Assembly (NCBI RefSeq): GCF_000024965.1
Contig: NC_013530.1
Span: forward strand, 496,001-560,000
Direction of reading: 5' to 3'
DNA length: 64,000 bases
Source of the DNA: Xylanimonas cellulosilytica DSM 15894
Lineage (GTDB): Bacteria > Actinomycetota > Actinomycetes > Actinomycetales > Cellulomonadaceae
Numbering within the stretch: the first letter of the stretch is position 1; every line of letters begins with the position of its first letter. The translations under genes were made by a program, and so were the position numbers. Shown in pieces: positions 50,698 through 62,244 of the stretch. The notes under the pieces are model-generated. The model saw only the letters and a program-made list of their open reading frames with translations. It had not been told where the DNA came from and did no database searches.

Positions 50698-51993
50698 GTG
50701 CGCGCAGGGTCGCACGACGACGCCGACGTCATCGTCGTGGGCGCCGGTCCGGCCGGGTCCTCGACCGCCCACTGGTGCGCCAGTGCCGGCCTCGACGTGC
50801 TGCTCCTGGAGAAGTCGGCGTTCCCCCGCGACAAGATCTGCGGCGACGGCCTGACGCCGCGCGCGGTCGCCGAGCTGGCCCGCATGGGCGTTGCCCTCGA
50901 CCCCGACGACGGCTGGATCCGCAACGAGGGCCTGCGCGTGCTCGCCGGCCGCCGCTCGTGGGAGCTGCCCTGGCCCGAGGTCACGGCGTTCCCCGGCTAC
51001 GGCTCCGCGATGGCCCGCGCGACGCTCGACCACCGCCTGGCCCAGCACGCCCAGCGCAGCGGCGCCAAGCTGGTCGAGCGCACCAAGGTGACCGGCCCGC
51101 TGCTCGACGAGCGCAGCGGCCGCACCGTCGGCGTCGTCGCGCAGTCCGCCGACCGGCGTGAGGTGGTCTACCGCGCCCCCGTCGTCGTCGCCGCCGACGG
51201 CGTCAGCTCGCGCTTCGCGACGGCGCTGGGCATCACGCGGCGCGACGACCGCCCGATGGGCACGGCGTACCGGACGTACTTCCGCTCGGAGGGCACCAGC
51301 CGGCACGCGGACGCGTGGATGGAGTCCCACCTCGAGCTGTGGTCGGGCGAGCCCGGCCGGTCCGACCTGCTGCCGGGGTACGGCTGGATCTTCGCCCTCG
51401 GCGACGGCACCGTGAACGTGGGCCTGGGCTCGGTGTCGAGCACCCCCGCCCGGCAGTCGGCGGTGGGGCACGACTACCGGGCGCTGCTCCAGCAGTGGAC
51501 GCGCAACACCCCCGAGGACTGGGGCTTCACGCCCGAGAACCAGGTGGGCCCGATCCGCGGCGCCGCGCTGCCGATGGGCTTCAATCGCACCCCGATGTAC
51601 CGGGACGGGACGATCCTCGTCGGCGACGCCGCCGGCATGGTCAGCCCGTTCAACGGCGAGGGCATCGCCTACGCCCTGCAGGCCGGACGCGTCGCCGCCG
51701 ACGCGATCGCCCAGGCCCGCACCCGCACCACCGACGCGGCCCGCGAGGCGGTGCTCGGCGGTTACGCCGAGCGCATGCGCGCGGACCTCGGCGGCTACTA
51801 CACGCTGGGCCGGGCGTTCGTCCGGCTCATCGAGCACCCGGCGATCATGCGCTTCGGCACGCGGTACGCGTTGCCCGTGCCGGTCGTCATGCAGTTCGTC
51901 GTGAAGCTCTTGTCGGACTGTTACGAACCGCGCGGAGGGGACTGGGTCGACCGGCTCATCTCCGCGTTGACCCGCGTGGTCCCGGCGGCCTAG
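50698..51993 (+). CDS. Geranylgeranyl reductase family FAD enzyme, MenJ-like menaquinone reductase
   Basis: A 431-aa flavoprotein. The FAD-binding motif VIVVGAGPAGSSTAHW is near residue 12, KICGDGLTPRAV near 47 and the GD motif VGDAAGMVSPFNGEG near 306. Mycobacterial MenJ of this family reduces one isoprenoid double bond of menaquinone; the same role is inferred from its position before nuo. I chose GTG 50698 because the Shine-Dalgarno AAGGAGG (50683-50689) is eight bases upstream; GTG 50689 overlaps that site. It heads the complex I operon downstream of a Rex site. Confidence 0.88.
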   Translation: MRAGSHDDADVIVVGAGPAGSSTAHWCASAGLDVLLLEKSAFPRDKICGDGLTPRAVAELARMGVALDPDDGWIRNEGLRVLAGRRSWELPWPEVTAFPGYGSAMARATLDHRLAQHAQRSGAKLVERTKVTGPLLDERSGRTVGVVAQSADRREVVYRAPVVVAADGVSSRFATALGITRRDDRPMGTAYRTYFRSEGTSRHADAWMESHLELWSGEPGRSDLLPGYGWIFALGDGTVNVGLGSVSSTPARQSAVGHDYRALLQQWTRNTPEDWGFTPENQVGPIRGAALPMGFNRTPMYRDGTILVGDAAGMVSPFNGEGIAYALQAGRVAADAIAQARTRTTDAAREAVLGGYAERMRADLGGYYTLGRAFVRLIEHPAIMRFGTRYALPVPVVMQFVVKLLSDCYEPRGGDWVDRLISALTRVVPAA

Positions 51994-52069
51994 GCCGCCA
52001 CCGGCCACGCGACCAGCACTGCGCACGATCTCGAGGAAGTGATCGACGAATGAGGCAGGAGGAGCAGGG

Positions 52070-52432
52070 ATGACCAACCCGTACGTCCCGGTACTGGTCC
52101 TCATGGCGGTGGCCGCCGTGCTTGCCCTCGGTGGCGTGGGAGCGTCGGCCGTCATCGGCCCGAAGCGCTACAACCGCGCCAAGCTCGAGGCCTACGAGTG
52201 CGGCATCATGCCGACGCCGCACGCGGTCGGCGGTGGGCGCATGCCCATCAAGTACTACCTCGTGGCGATGACGTTCATCGTGTTCGACATCGAGGTGGTG
52301 TTCCTCTACCCGTGGGCCGTGAGCTTCACGTGGCTTGCCGGGTTCGGCGTCGTCGCGGCGCTCACCTTCCTCGCCCTGATCACCGTGCCGTTCGTGTACG
52401 AGTGGCGGCGCGGCGGGTTCGACTGGGTCTGA
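52070..52432 (+). CDS. nuoA: NADH-quinone oxidoreductase subunit A
   Basis: A 120-aa membrane subunit of complex I with three helices. The conserved acidic segment YECGIMPTP is near residue 42 and [20 protein letters not shown] near 60. ATG 52070 follows the Shine-Dalgarno AGGAGGAG. It is 76 bases after the reductase gene and 12 bases before nuoB. Confidence 0.95.
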   Translation: MTNPYVPVLVLMAVAAVLALGGVGASAVIGPKRYNRAKLEAYECGIMPTPHAVGGGRMPIKYYLVAMTFIVFDIEVVFLYPWAVSFTWLAGFGVVAALTFLALITVPFVYEWRRGGFDWV

Positions 52433-52444
52433 GAGAAGAGAGAC

Positions 52445-52996
52445 ATGGGCATCGAAGAAGCGCCCTCCGGGTTTCTGCTGACGACGATCGAGGACCTCGC
52501 CGGGTACCTGCGCAAGGCGTCGCTGTGGCCGGTGACGTTCGGCCTGGCGTGCTGCGCCATCGAGATGATGGCGGCCGGTGCGTCCCGGTTCGACCTGTCG
52601 CGGTTCGGCATGGAGGTGTTCCGCGCGTCGCCGCGGCAGGCGGACCTGATGATCGTGGCGGGCCGCGTCAGCCAGAAGATGGCACCGGTCGTCCGGCAGG
52701 TCTACGACCAGATGAGCGAGCCCAAGTGGGTGCTCTCCATGGGCGTCTGCGCGTCGTCGGGCGGCATGTTCAACAACTACGCGATCGTCCAGGGAGTCGA
52801 CCACATCGTCCCGGTGGACATCTACCTGCCCGGCTGCCCGCCGCGGCCCGAGATGCTCATCAACGCGATCCTCGCGCTGCACCAGCAGATCGCGGACGCG
52901 CCGCTGGGCGTCAACCGGCGCGAGGCCGCGCAGGCCGCCGAGGCGGCGGCGCTCGACGCGACGCCGACCTTCCAGCTGAAGGGGCTGCTGCGGTGA
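52445..52996 (+). CDS. nuoB: NADH-quinone oxidoreductase subunit B
   Basis: A 183-aa peripheral subunit that holds the terminal 4Fe-4S cluster N2 next to quinone. The ligands are Cys36 and Cys37 ([10 protein letters not shown]), Cys102 ([10 protein letters not shown]) and Cys131 (LPGCPPRPE), all present. The Shine-Dalgarno GAGAAGAGAG precedes ATG 52445. The stop overlaps the nuoC start (GTGA). Confidence 0.95.
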   Translation: MGIEEAPSGFLLTTIEDLAGYLRKASLWPVTFGLACCAIEMMAAGASRFDLSRFGMEVFRASPRQADLMIVAGRVSQKMAPVVRQVYDQMSEPKWVLSMGVCASSGGMFNNYAIVQGVDHIVPVDIYLPGCPPRPEMLINAILALHQQIADAPLGVNRREAAQAAEAAALDATPTFQLKGLLR

Positions 52997-53844
52997 GCGA
53001 GAACGACAAGCCGGTGGTCGAGCCTGTCGAGGCCACGTCCAGCGGTGCGGGGGTGGTTTCGACAGGCTCAACCACCGGGGGCGGCTCGACCACCGGGGGC
53101 GGCTCAACCGCCGGGGGCGGCTCAACCACCGGGAGCGGCTCGACCACCGGGACTGCGGGGAGCCGCCCGCAGGGCGAGGCGTTCGACGTGCGCCAGGGCA
53201 TGTTCGGCCCCGGCGACACCGGCGACACCTCCGGCTACGGCGGCGCGGTCACGGTCGTGCGCTTCCCGGGCGCGAGCGAGCGACCCTACGGCGGCTGGTT
53301 CGACGAGGCGGTGGACGTGCTCGCCGAGGTGCTCGCCGAGCAGGGCATCGGCTTCGACCAGGCGATCGAGCGCGTCGTCGTCGACCCACCCGGGAAGCAC
53401 GCCGAGCTGACCCTGTGGGTCGCCCGCGAGCACCTTCTCGCCGTCGCCCGCGCGCTGCGCGACGACCAGGACCTGCGGTTCGAGCTGAGCCTCGGCGTGA
53501 GCGGCGTCCACTACCCGCACGACGCCGGCCGCGAGCTGCACGCCGTCTACCACCTGACGTCCGTGACGCACGGCCGCCGGCTGCGCCTCGAGGTCGCCAC
53601 CGCCGACGCCGACCGGCACATCCCGTCGACGACGTCGGTGTACCCGACGAACGACTGGCACGAGCGCGAGACGTACGACTTCTTCGGCATCGTCTTCGAC
53701 GGGCACCCGGGCCTGGCCCGCATCGAGATGCCCGACGACTGGCCGGGCCACCCGCAGCGCAAGGACTACCCGCTCGGCGGCATCCCCGTGGAGTACAAGG
53801 GCGCCACGGTGCCGCCGCCCGACACGCGCAGGAGCTACTCGTGA
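52993..53844 (+). CDS. nuoC: NADH-quinone oxidoreductase subunit C with repeat-encoded N-terminal extension
   Basis: A 283-aa complex I subunit. The core starts near residue 60 and ends with the diagnostic [20 protein letters not shown] and QRKDYPLGG motifs. Residues about 7-53 are encoded by a dispersed repeat and read [18 protein letters not shown] and then five GGGSTTG-like units, a flexible Gly/Ser/Thr linker. No alternative start lies between the repeat and core with a better ribosome site, and the GTG 52993 overlap with nuoB supports translation from there. Confidence 0.93.
   Translation: MSENDKPVVEPVEATSSGAGVVSTGSTTGGGSTTGGGSTAGGGSTTGSGSTTGTAGSRPQGEAFDVRQGMFGPGDTGDTSGYGGAVTVVRFPGASERPYGGWFDEAVDVLAEVLAEQGIGFDQAIERVVVDPPGKHAELTLWVAREHLLAVARALRDDQDLRFELSLGVSGVHYPHDAGRELHAVYHLTSVTHGRRLRLEVATADADRHIPSTTSVYPTNDWHERETYDFFGIVFDGHPGLARIEMPDDWPGHPQRKDYPLGGIPVEYKGATVPPPDTRRSYS
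53011..53151 (+). repeat. In-frame repeat cluster at the start of nuoC
   Basis: A left arm (CCGGTGGTCGAGCCTGTCGA) and a right arm (GTGGTTTCGACAGGCTCAAC) are followed by four to five 18-bp units with consensus GGCGGCTCAACCACCGGG. The family is that of the palindrome at 11830. The unit length of 18 bases keeps frame at any copy number. Confidence 0.93.
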
Positions 53845-55184
53845 CGGCACACACCTTCCAGGCGACCCGCGCCGCCGACGAGTCGATGCCCGCGGGCGCC
53901 GCCTACTTCGAGGCCTCGGGCGGCGACTGGGACGAGATCGCCCGCGAGGTCGTGGGCGAGGAACGCATCGTCGTCAACATGGGTCCGCAGCACCCGTCCA
54001 CGCACGGCGTGCTGCGCCTCATGCTGGAGATCGACGGCGAGACGGTCACCGAGGCCCGCGCGGGCGTCGGCTACCTGCACACCGGCATCGAGAAGAACAT
54101 GGAGTTCCGCACCTGGACGCAGGGCACCACGTTCTGCACCCGGATGGACTACCTGGCGCCGTTCTTCCAGGAGGAGGCGTTCTGCCTCGCCACCGAGACG
54201 TTGCTCGGCGTCACGGACGACGTCCCCGAGCGGGCCTCCGTCATCCGGGTGCTGATGATGGAGCTCAACCGCATCGCCTCCCACCTGGTGTGCCTGGGCA
54301 CCGCGGGCAACGAGATGGGCGCCACCACGGTGATGACCGTCGCGTTCACCGGGCGCGAGGAGATCCTGCGGATCTTCGAGGCCGTGACGGGCCTGCGCAT
54401 GAACCACGCGTACATCCGCCCCGGCGGCGTCGCGCAGGACGTGCCCGAGGGCATCGAGGACCAGGTCCGCAAGGCCGTCCCGCAGATCAAGCACTACCTG
54501 GGCCAGCTCGGCGACCTGATGCTCGCCAACCCGATCTTCAAGGCCCGCCTGGTCGGCACCGGCTCGCTCAACCTCGCCGGCTGCATGGCCCTGGGCATCA
54601 CCGGCCCGGTGCTCCGCTCGGCCGGGCTGCCGTACGACGTGCGCAAGGCGTTCCCGTACAGCGGGTACGAGACGTACGACTTCGACGTCCCCGTGTCCGA
54701 GAACGCCGACTGCTACGACCGCGTCGTGCTGCGCCTCGAGGAGTGCTACCAGTCGCTCAAGATCGTCGAGCAGGCGCTGGTGCGGCTCGAGCAGAACAAG
54801 GGCGCGCCCACGATGATCGCCGACAAGAAGATCGCGTGGCCGGCTCTGCTGGCCGTCGGCGCCGACGGCCAGGGCAACTCGCTCGAGCACATCAAGAAGA
54901 TCATGGGCACCTCGATGGAGGCCCTGATCCACCACTTCAAGATCGTGACCGAGGGCTTCCGGGTCCCGGCCGGGCAGGCGTGGCAGACCGTCGAGCACCC
55001 GCGCGGCGAGCTCGGCGTCCACGTGGTGTCCGACGGCGGGACCCGTCCGTACCGGGCGCACTTCCGCGACCCGTCGTTCAACAACCTCCAGGCCGTGTCG
55101 GTGATGTGCGAGGGCGGCCAGGTGGCCGACGTCGTCGTCTCGGTGGCGTCCCTGGACCCGGTGCTGGGAGGGGTGGACCGATGA
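53841..55184 (+). CDS. nuoD: NADH-quinone oxidoreductase subunit D
   Basis: A 447-aa subunit lining the quinone pocket of complex I. The conserved [20 protein letters not shown] motif is near residue 47, and [16 protein letters not shown] near 80 carries the quinone-contacting His and neighbours. The C-terminus ends DPVLGGVDR as usual. The GTG start overlaps the nuoC stop, and its stop overlaps nuoE. Confidence 0.95.
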   Translation: MTAHTFQATRAADESMPAGAAYFEASGGDWDEIAREVVGEERIVVNMGPQHPSTHGVLRLMLEIDGETVTEARAGVGYLHTGIEKNMEFRTWTQGTTFCTRMDYLAPFFQEEAFCLATETLLGVTDDVPERASVIRVLMMELNRIASHLVCLGTAGNEMGATTVMTVAFTGREEILRIFEAVTGLRMNHAYIRPGGVAQDVPEGIEDQVRKAVPQIKHYLGQLGDLMLANPIFKARLVGTGSLNLAGCMALGITGPVLRSAGLPYDVRKAFPYSGYETYDFDVPVSENADCYDRVVLRLEECYQSLKIVEQALVRLEQNKGAPTMIADKKIAWPALLAVGADGQGNSLEHIKKIMGTSMEALIHHFKIVTEGFRVPAGQAWQTVEHPRGELGVHVVSDGGTRPYRAHFRDPSFNNLQAVSVMCEGGQVADVVVSVASLDPVLGGVDR

Positions 55185-56089
55185 CGTACGACGCCGAGGT
55201 CCTGACGTCGCTGAAGTCCGACGCCGAGGCGATCGTCGCCCGGTACCCCGATCCCCGCTCGGGACTGCTGCCGATGCTGCACCTGGTGCAGTCGATCGAC
55301 GGGTTCGTCAGCCCGGACGGCATCCGGTTCTGCGCCGAGCAGCTCGGGCTCACCCCGGCCGAGGTCAGCGCCGTCGCGACGTTCTACACGCAGTACAAGC
55401 GGCACCCCAACGGCACCTACACGGTGGGGGTCTGCACCAACACGCTCTGCGCGATCATGGGCGGCGACGCGATCTTCGACGAGCTGAGCGAGCACCTCGG
55501 CGTCGGGCACGACGAGACGACCGAGGACGGCGCGATCACCCTCGAGCGGGTCGAGTGCAACGCCGCCTGCGACTACGCGCCGGTGATGATGGTCAACTGG
55601 GAGTTCTTCGACAACCAGACCCCGGAGTCGGCCGCCGCCGTCGCGGACGACCTGCGCGCGGGCAAGCCCGTGCGGCCGACGCGCGGCGCGGACAGCGTCT
55701 GCACGTTCAAGCAGATGAGCCGCGTGCTGGCCGGGTTCCCGGACGGCCGCGCCGACGAGGGCGGGGCACCGGGCGAGCCGTCGCTCGCCGGCCTGCGCCT
55801 CGCCCGCGAGAACGACTGGACGGCCCCACCCGTCGAGCGGGCCGAGCCTTCTCCGGTGGTTGAGCCCGCTCCTCCGGTCGTTGAGCCCGCTCCTCCGGTG
55901 GTTGAGCCTGTCGAAACCACCCCGAAGCACGACGACGAGGACTCGACAAGCTCGACCGCCGGGAGCGCCCCCGCCGACGGCCCGCCCACGACCGGCGCGC
56001 CCGGGTCCAGCGCCGAGCGGAAGCCGACGACGTCGTCGGACGTCACTCCCGGGGACGCCCCCGGCGCGGAGAAGGGGGAGGCACGATGA
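55181..56089 (+). CDS. nuoE: NADH-quinone oxidoreductase subunit E with long repeat-bearing tail
   Basis: A 302-aa subunit of the NADH module. A thioredoxin-like domain binds a 2Fe-2S cluster with Cys85, Cys90, Cys126 and Cys130 (VCTNTLC, ECNAAC). Core homology ends near residue 215. The remaining 85 residues form a disordered tail. Residues about 225-262 of it come from dispersed repeat DNA ([28 protein letters not shown]). The tail may be tolerated because it projects from the complex. ATG 55181 overlaps the nuoD stop (ATGA). Confidence 0.94.
   Translation: MTYDAEVLTSLKSDAEAIVARYPDPRSGLLPMLHLVQSIDGFVSPDGIRFCAEQLGLTPAEVSAVATFYTQYKRHPNGTYTVGVCTNTLCAIMGGDAIFDELSEHLGVGHDETTEDGAITLERVECNAACDYAPVMMVNWEFFDNQTPESAAAVADDLRAGKPVRPTRGADSVCTFKQMSRVLAGFPDGRADEGGAPGEPSLAGLRLARENDWTAPPVERAEPSPVVEPAPPVVEPAPPVVEPVETTPKHDDEDSTSSTAGSAPADGPPTTGAPGSSAERKPTTSSDVTPGDAPGAEKGEAR
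55853..55964 (+). repeat. In-frame repeat cluster in the nuoE tail
   Basis: Three left-arm units (CCGGTGGTTGAGCCCGCTCCT, the last ending TGTCGAAACCACC) are followed after 20 bases by a weak right arm, CTCGACAAGCTCGACCGCC. The same reading phase as in resB and nuoC gives VVEP units. Confidence 0.9.
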
Positions 56090-57432
56090 CCACCCTGACC
56101 CCGGTCCTCACGGACACCTGGGACGCGGAACGCTCCTGGTCGCTGGACACCTACCTGGCGCACGATGGGTATGAAGGCTTGCGCAAGGCCCTGACCATGG
56201 CCCCGGCTGACATCGTCGCGGCCGTCAAGGAGTCCGGCCTGCGCGGCCGCGGCGGCGCCGGCTTCCCCACGGGCATGAAGTGGGGCTTCCTGCCGCCCGA
56301 CGACGGCAAGCCGCGCTACCTGGTGGTCAACGCGGACGAGTCCGAGCCGGGCACGTGCAAGGACATCCCGCTGATGATGGCCAGCCCGCAGCACCTGGTC
56401 GAGGGCGTGGCGATCACGAGCGTCGCGATCAACTGCCACCACGCGTTCATCTACGTGCGGGGCGAGGTGCTGCACGTGTACCGCCGGGTGCTGGCGGCCG
56501 TGCAGGAGGCGTACGACGCCGGCTACCTGGGCAAGGACATCCTCGGCAGCGGGTTCGACCTGGACGTCACCGTGCACGCCGGGGCGGGCGCGTACATCTG
56601 CGGCGAGGAGACGGCGCTGCTCGACTCGCTGGAGGGTCGCCGCGGGCAGCCGCGCCTCAAGCCGCCTTTCCCGGCGGTCGAGGGTCTGTACGCGCGGCCC
56701 ACGGTGGTCAACAACGTCGAGTCGATCGCCTCCGTCCCGTCGATCGTCCGCAACGGTGCCGCCTGGTTCGCGAGCATGGGCACCGAGAAGTCGCAGGGCA
56801 TGGGCCTGTTCTCCCTCTCCGGGCACGTGACCCGGCCCGGCCAGTACGAGGCCCCGCTGGGGATCACGCTGCGCGAGCTGCTCGACATGGCGGGCGGCAT
56901 CCGGGCGGGGCACACGCTGAAGTTCTGGACCCCGGGCGGGTCGTCCACGCCGATGTTCACGGACGCGCACCTCGACGTCCCCCTCGACTACGAGTCGGTG
57001 GGGGCGGCGAAGTCGATGCTCGGCACGCGCGCGCTGCAGATCTTCGACGAGACCACGTGCGTGGTGCGGGCCACGAGCCGGTGGATGGACTTCTACGCGC
57101 ACGAGTCGTGCGGCAAGTGCACCCCGTGCCGCGAGGGCACGTTCTGGATGAAGCAGGTGCTGGCCCGCATCGAGGCGGGCGGCGGCGTCGACGGGGACCT
57201 GGAGCTGCTCGTGGACCTGTGCGACAACATCCTCGGCCGCGCGTTCTGCGCGCTGGGCGACGGCGCCACCTCGCCCGTCACCAGCTCGATCGAGCTGTTC
57301 CGCGACGAGTACCAGGCGCATATCGACGGCCACGCGTGCCCGTTCGACCCGACGGCGTCGGCGCTGTTCGCCTACACGCCCAAGACACGGTCCGGCGTCA
57401 TGAGCACGACCGGCGCGGTGGGAGGCCACTGA
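56086..57432 (+). CDS. nuoF: NADH-quinone oxidoreductase subunit F
   Basis: A 448-aa subunit that binds FMN and NADH and carries 4Fe-4S cluster N3. The flavin/NADH loop [15 protein letters not shown] is near residue 53, [12 protein letters not shown] near 84 and [10 protein letters not shown] near 165. The cluster motif [13 protein letters not shown] is near 343 with the fourth Cys about 40 residues later. ATG overlaps nuoE by 4 nt, and the end overlaps nuoG by 1 nt. Confidence 0.95.
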   Translation: MTTLTPVLTDTWDAERSWSLDTYLAHDGYEGLRKALTMAPADIVAAVKESGLRGRGGAGFPTGMKWGFLPPDDGKPRYLVVNADESEPGTCKDIPLMMASPQHLVEGVAITSVAINCHHAFIYVRGEVLHVYRRVLAAVQEAYDAGYLGKDILGSGFDLDVTVHAGAGAYICGEETALLDSLEGRRGQPRLKPPFPAVEGLYARPTVVNNVESIASVPSIVRNGAAWFASMGTEKSQGMGLFSLSGHVTRPGQYEAPLGITLRELLDMAGGIRAGHTLKFWTPGGSSTPMFTDAHLDVPLDYESVGAAKSMLGTRALQIFDETTCVVRATSRWMDFYAHESCGKCTPCREGTFWMKQVLARIEAGGGVDGDLELLVDLCDNILGRAFCALGDGATSPVTSSIELFRDEYQAHIDGHACPFDPTASALFAYTPKTRSGVMSTTGAVGGH

Positions 57433-60038
57433 TGACTGCGACCGCTGACAAGTCCGCGACGGGCGCACCGGCCCCGGTGGAGACCGTCACCCTCACGATC
57501 GACGACGTCCAGGTCACCGTGCCGAAGGGCACCCTGGTGATCCGGGCCGCCGAGCGCGTGGGCATCGAGATCCCGCGCTTCTGCGACCACCCGCTCCTGG
57601 AGCCCGTGGGCGCGTGCCGCCAGTGCCTGGTCGAGGTGGCCACCCCGGACCGCGAGGGCAACGTACGCCCGATGCCCAAGCCGCAGGCCTCCTGCACGCT
57701 GGAGGCCACGCCGGGCATGGTGGTGCGGACGGCGTCGACGTCGCCCGTCGCCGACAAGGCGCAGGAGGGCATCATGGAGTTCCTCCTGATGAACCACCCG
57801 CTCGACTGCCCGGTGTGCGACAAGGGCGGCGAGTGCCCCCTGCAGAACCAGGCGATGTCGAACGGGCGCCCCGACTCGCGGTTCATCGACGTCAAGCGGG
57901 TGTTCCGCAAGCCGCTCCCCGTCTCGACCGAGATCCTGCTGGACCGCGAGCGCTGCGTGCTGTGCCAGCGCTGCACGCGCTTCAGCGACGAGATCGCGGG
58001 CGACGCCTTCATCGCGTTGCAGGAGCGGGGTGCGCACCAGCAGATCGGCCGGTTCGACGTCGACGTCCTGGGCTTCGCGCACGAGGGCGTGGACGGCGAG
58101 GACGACGGCGCGGGCACCGCGGCCGAGCCGACGACGGGCGACGCGGCCCGGACCCCGGACGGCACCCCGTTCGCCTCCTACTTCTCGGGCAACACGATCC
58201 AGATCTGCCCGGTGGGTGCGCTGACCAACGCGTCGTACCGGTTCCGGGCTCGCCCGTTCGACCTGGTCTCGACGCCGGGCATCGCGGAGCACGACTCCTC
58301 CGGTGCGGCCATCCGCGTGGACCACCGCCGGGGCACGGTGATGCGCCGCCTGGCGGGCGACGACCCGGTGGTCAACGAGGAGTGGATCACCGACAAGGAC
58401 CGGTTCGCGTTCCAGTGGCAGTCGGCCCCCGACCGGATCACGACGCCGCTGGTCCGCGAAGACGGCGAGCTCCGGCCCGCCTCGTGGGTGGAGGCCCTCG
58501 AGCTCGCCGCCGAGGGGCTGGCCGCCGCGCGCGAGCGTGGCGGGGTCGGGGTGCTGCCCGGCGGCCGCCTCACCGTGGAGGACGCCCAGGCGTGGTCGCG
58601 GTTCGCGCGCACCGTGCTCGGCTCCGACGACGTCGACCAGCGCGCGCGGGTGCACTCGGCGGAGGAGGCGGCGTTCCTGGCGCACGCGGTGGCGGGCACG
58701 GGGATCGGCGTGACGTTCGGCGACCTGGAGCATGCGCCGCTGGTGCTGCTCGCGGGCCTGGAAGCCGAGGAGGAGGGCGGCTACCTCTTCCTGCGGCTGC
58801 GCAAAGCGGTGCGGACGAACGGTCTGCGGGTGCTCGGTCTCGCGCCGTTCGCCAGCCGCGGCCTCCGCCGTCTGCACGGCACCCTGCTGGCTTCCGCACC
58901 CGGCAGGGAGGCCGAGTGGCTCGGCGCCGTCGCCGCGAAGGCGGGCGGCGGTCTGCTGCCGGCGGACCTGCCCGCGGACGACGCCCGGGCGATCGCCGAC
59001 GCCGCGGCCGGGCTCTCTGAGCCGGGCGCGGTGATCCTCGTGGGCGAGCGCCTGGCGGGCTCGCCCGGCGCGTACACGGCGGTGCAGACCCTGGCCGCCG
59101 CGACCGGGGCCCGCGTGGCCTGGGTGCCGCGGCGTGCGGGGGAGCGCGGTGGCCTCGACGCGGGCCTGCTGCCCGGGCTGCTGCCCGGCGGCCGCCCGCT
59201 GACCGACCCGGCCGCGCGCGCCGAGGTCGCCCGCGCGTGGGGTGTCGACGAGGCCACGCTGCCCGCCACGCCCGGCCGTGACCTGACCGGCATCCTGGCC
59301 GGGCTCGAGGACGGCAGCCTGGGCGGCGCCCTGGTGGGCGGTCTGGAGCTCGCCGACCTGCCCGACCCGGCCGCCGCCCGCCGGGCCCTGGCGGCGGCAG
59401 GCTTCGTGGTGAGCCTCGAGGTGCGTGCCTCGGAGGCGACGACGTTCGCCGACATCGTGCTGCCGGTCGCCCCGCCCGTGGAACGCGCCGGGGCGTGGGT
59501 GAGCTGGGAAGGCCGCGTGCGCGCCTTCCCGCAGGCCCTCGAGTCCGCGGCCCTGCCCGACCACCGCGTCCTGACGGCGCTGGCCGCGCAGGCGGGCGTC
59601 CCGTTCGACGCCGGGGTCGTGTTCCCGGCGTGGACCGGCGCCCGGGCCGACGCGCCCGCGAGCGAGCCGGCGGACCTGCCGCGCCTCGAGCCGGGCACCG
59701 TCGTCCTCGCCTCGTGGCACCTGCTGCTCGACGACGGCGCGCTGCAGGACGGCGAACCGCACCTGGCCGGCACCGCGAAACGTCCGGTGGCCCGCCTCTC
59801 GGCCGGCACCGCGGCCGCGGTCGACGTGTTCGACGGCGACCAGGTCACGGTGTCCACCGAGCGCGGTTCGCTGACCCTGCCGGTGGTGGTGACCGAGATG
59901 GTCGACCACGTCGTCTGGCTGCCGCTCGCCAGCAAGGGCTGCCGCGTGCACGACACCCTCGGCGCCTCGCCGGGCGACGTCGTCCACATCGCCGCCGCCA
60001 CGAGCCCCGACCACCGTGGGAACGGAGGTGCCGCATGA
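57432..60038 (+). CDS. nuoG: NADH-quinone oxidoreductase subunit G
   Basis: An 868-aa iron-sulfur subunit. The N-terminal 2Fe-2S domain has Cys51, Cys62 and Cys65 ([16 protein letters not shown]). The next domain has [19 protein letters not shown] near 125, and the 4Fe-4S sets are [11 protein letters not shown] near 178 and QICPVGAL near 257. The remaining half is the molybdopterin-oxidoreductase-like domain without cofactor. A short acidic linker (about 220-240) is inserted between two cluster motifs. It overlaps nuoH by 4 nt. Confidence 0.95.
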   Translation: MTATADKSATGAPAPVETVTLTIDDVQVTVPKGTLVIRAAERVGIEIPRFCDHPLLEPVGACRQCLVEVATPDREGNVRPMPKPQASCTLEATPGMVVRTASTSPVADKAQEGIMEFLLMNHPLDCPVCDKGGECPLQNQAMSNGRPDSRFIDVKRVFRKPLPVSTEILLDRERCVLCQRCTRFSDEIAGDAFIALQERGAHQQIGRFDVDVLGFAHEGVDGEDDGAGTAAEPTTGDAARTPDGTPFASYFSGNTIQICPVGALTNASYRFRARPFDLVSTPGIAEHDSSGAAIRVDHRRGTVMRRLAGDDPVVNEEWITDKDRFAFQWQSAPDRITTPLVREDGELRPASWVEALELAAEGLAAARERGGVGVLPGGRLTVEDAQAWSRFARTVLGSDDVDQRARVHSAEEAAFLAHAVAGTGIGVTFGDLEHAPLVLLAGLEAEEEGGYLFLRLRKAVRTNGLRVLGLAPFASRGLRRLHGTLLASAPGREAEWLGAVAAKAGGGLLPADLPADDARAIADAAAGLSEPGAVILVGERLAGSPGAYTAVQTLAAATGARVAWVPRRAGERGGLDAGLLPGLLPGGRPLTDPAARAEVARAWGVDEATLPATPGRDLTGILAGLEDGSLGGALVGGLELADLPDPAAARRALAAAGFVVSLEVRASEATTFADIVLPVAPPVERAGAWVSWEGRVRAFPQALESAALPDHRVLTALAAQAGVPFDAGVVFPAWTGARADAPASEPADLPRLEPGTVVLASWHLLLDDGALQDGEPHLAGTAKRPVARLSAGTAAAVDVFDGDQVTVSTERGSLTLPVVVTEMVDHVVWLPLASKGCRVHDTLGASPGDVVHIAAATSPDHRGNGGAA

Positions 60039-61345
60039 TCCCCGGCGTGCAGGCGGACTTCAGCGCCGACAACGGCTGGACGTTCCTCGTCAAGGCCGTC
60101 CTGATCCTCGTGTTCCTGCTGGTGAGCGTGCTGATCGCGATCTGGTTCGAGCGCAAGGTCGTGGGCCGCATGCAGGTGCGCCCGGGCCCGAACGTGCACG
60201 GCCCGTTCGGCCTGCTCCAGTCGCTCGCCGACGCCATGAAGCTCCTGCTCAAGGAGGACATGAACGTCACGGCGGCCGACCGCATCGTCTACCTGCTCGC
60301 GCCGATGATCTCGGTGTTCTGCTCGCTGCTGGTCTTCGCCGTCGTGCCGTTCGGACCCGAGGTGCGGCTGCCGTTCACCGACTGGTCGACGCCCGCACAG
60401 CTCACCGACTTCCCGGTCGCGGTGCTGTACGTGCTGGCGTGCGCGTCGGTGGGCGTCTACGGCATCGTGCTCGGCGGTTGGTCGTCGGGCTCGACGTACC
60501 CGCTGCTCGGTTCCGTGCGGTCCACCGCCCAGGTGATCTCCTACGAGCTGGCCATGGGGCTCTCGCTCGTGTCGGTGTTCATCCTGGCGGGCTCGATGTC
60601 CACCTCGACCATCGTCGAGCAGCAGACCAGCCGCTGGTTCTTCCTCCCGCTGCTGCCCGCGTTCGTCGTGTACGTCATCTCGATGATCGGCGAGACGAAC
60701 CGCCTGCCGTTCGACCTCCCGGAGGCCGAGGGCGAGCTCGTCAGCGGGTACATGACCGAGTACTCGTCGATGAAGTTCGCCTGGTTCTTCCTGGCGGAGT
60801 ACATCAACATGCTCAACGTCTCGGCCGTGGCCGTCACCCTCTTCCTGGGCGGCTGGCGGGCGCCGTGGCCGCTGAGCGCGATCAACGACGGCATGCTCAA
60901 CACCGGCTGGTGGCCCGTCCTGTGGTTCCTCGCCAAGGTGTGGCTGCTGATGTTCGTGTTCGTGTGGGTGCGCGGCACGCTGCTGCGCCTGCGCTACGAC
61001 CAGTTCATGGTGTTCGGCTGGAAGGTGCTCATCCCGGTCGCGCTCGGCTGGGTGGTGCTGCTGTCGATCGTCCAGTACACCCGCATCGGTGCGGGGATCG
61101 ACCAGGGCACGCTCGTCACGGTGCTCGTCATTGTCGGCGTGGTGCTGGTCGCGCTCATCACGTTCTGGCCGGAGAAGGCCAAGCCCGAGGAACCGGCCGG
61201 GCCGGAGACGTTCGACGCGTTCGCCGACGGCTACCCGGTGCCGCCGCTGCCCGGTCAGGTGCTGCCGCCGTCGCCGCGCCGGCGCCCCGTCACCGTCGAC
61301 GCCACCTCCGCCACCTCCGACGACTCGCGGGAGGAGACCCGATGA
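60035..61345 (+). CDS. nuoH: NADH-quinone oxidoreductase subunit H
   Basis: A 436-aa membrane subunit forming the quinone entry channel and the first proton half-channel. The conserved [18 protein letters not shown] is near residue 36, and [20 protein letters not shown] near 221. Eight to nine helices are visible. The last about 60 residues are a Pro-rich cytoplasmic tail. Overlaps with nuoG and nuoI are 4 nt each. Confidence 0.95.
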   Translation: MIPGVQADFSADNGWTFLVKAVLILVFLLVSVLIAIWFERKVVGRMQVRPGPNVHGPFGLLQSLADAMKLLLKEDMNVTAADRIVYLLAPMISVFCSLLVFAVVPFGPEVRLPFTDWSTPAQLTDFPVAVLYVLACASVGVYGIVLGGWSSGSTYPLLGSVRSTAQVISYELAMGLSLVSVFILAGSMSTSTIVEQQTSRWFFLPLLPAFVVYVISMIGETNRLPFDLPEAEGELVSGYMTEYSSMKFAWFFLAEYINMLNVSAVAVTLFLGGWRAPWPLSAINDGMLNTGWWPVLWFLAKVWLLMFVFVWVRGTLLRLRYDQFMVFGWKVLIPVALGWVVLLSIVQYTRIGAGIDQGTLVTVLVIVGVVLVALITFWPEKAKPEEPAGPETFDAFADGYPVPPLPGQVLPPSPRRRPVTVDATSATSDDSREETR

Positions 61346-62244
61346 GCGACTACCAGCCGTTGCGGCCCACCAAGGGGCCCCTCGGCAAGCTGCTCGCCCC
61401 CGTCGCAGGGTTCGGGGTGACCCTCGGCTCGATGTTCCGCCCCACGGTCACCGAGCAGTACCCGTTCGAGAAGGTGCCGACGCCGCGGCGCTACCACGGC
61501 CGCCACCAGCTCAACCGGTACGCCGACGGCCTGGAGAAGTGCATCGGCTGCGAGCTGTGCGCCTGGGCCTGCCCCGCGGACGCCATCTACGTCGAGGGCG
61601 CCGACAACGCTGACGTCCTCGCCGAGACGGGCGGGGGGCAGGTCAGCCCTGGCGAACGCTACGGCCGCGTCTACCAGATCAACTATCTGCGCTGCATCTT
61701 CTGCGGGCTGTGCGTCGAGGCGTGCCCCACCCGGGCGCTGACCATGTCCAACGACTACGAGCTCGCCGGACCCACCCGCGCCGGGATGATCTACGAGAAG
61801 CAGGACCTGCTGGCCCCGCCCGCCGAGGGCACGCTCGCCACACCGCACCCCATGGTCGAGGGCACCACCGACACCGACTACTACCAGGGGTCGGTCACCG
61901 CGCCGACGGCGGAGCAGGTCGACTGGGTGCGCGAGCACCGGCCCGACGACCCCACCCTGGAGGCGGCCACCGCCGTCGTGCAGGGGTCGCGGCCCGCACC
62001 CCAGCCCACGGTGCACACCCTGCGTCCCCCGGCCACCAAGGCCACCGCGACCCGGGAGGCCGCCCGCGGCGGCCACGCCGGCGACCGCACCACCGACGCA
62101 CCCGGCGGGCCGCTCTCGGCCGCCCTCGACGCGCCCGGCTCCACCGCGCGGGCCCGCGCGACGGTGGGGCCACGGCTCGCCGCAGGCAGCGCCCGCGAGG
62201 GCAGCACCGAGACAGGCAGCACCCACGAGGGAGGCGCCCGATGA
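61342..62244 (+). CDS. nuoI: NADH-quinone oxidoreductase subunit I with extended C-terminus
   Basis: A 300-aa subunit holding two 4Fe-4S clusters. The ligand sets are Cys67, 70, 73, 77 ([12 protein letters not shown]) and Cys118, 121, 124, 128 ([12 protein letters not shown]). The usual subunit is about 180-200 aa. Here about 90 extra residues follow, rich in Ala, Thr, Gly and Pro ([19 protein letters not shown]), with a short GST-EGGAR-like ending. This tail shows no match to the dispersed repeats. Confidence 0.94.
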   Translation: MSDYQPLRPTKGPLGKLLAPVAGFGVTLGSMFRPTVTEQYPFEKVPTPRRYHGRHQLNRYADGLEKCIGCELCAWACPADAIYVEGADNADVLAETGGGQVSPGERYGRVYQINYLRCIFCGLCVEACPTRALTMSNDYELAGPTRAGMIYEKQDLLAPPAEGTLATPHPMVEGTTDTDYYQGSVTAPTAEQVDWVREHRPDDPTLEAATAVVQGSRPAPQPTVHTLRPPATKATATREAARGGHAGDRTTDAPGGPLSAALDAPGSTARARATVGPRLAAGSAREGSTETGSTHEGGAR

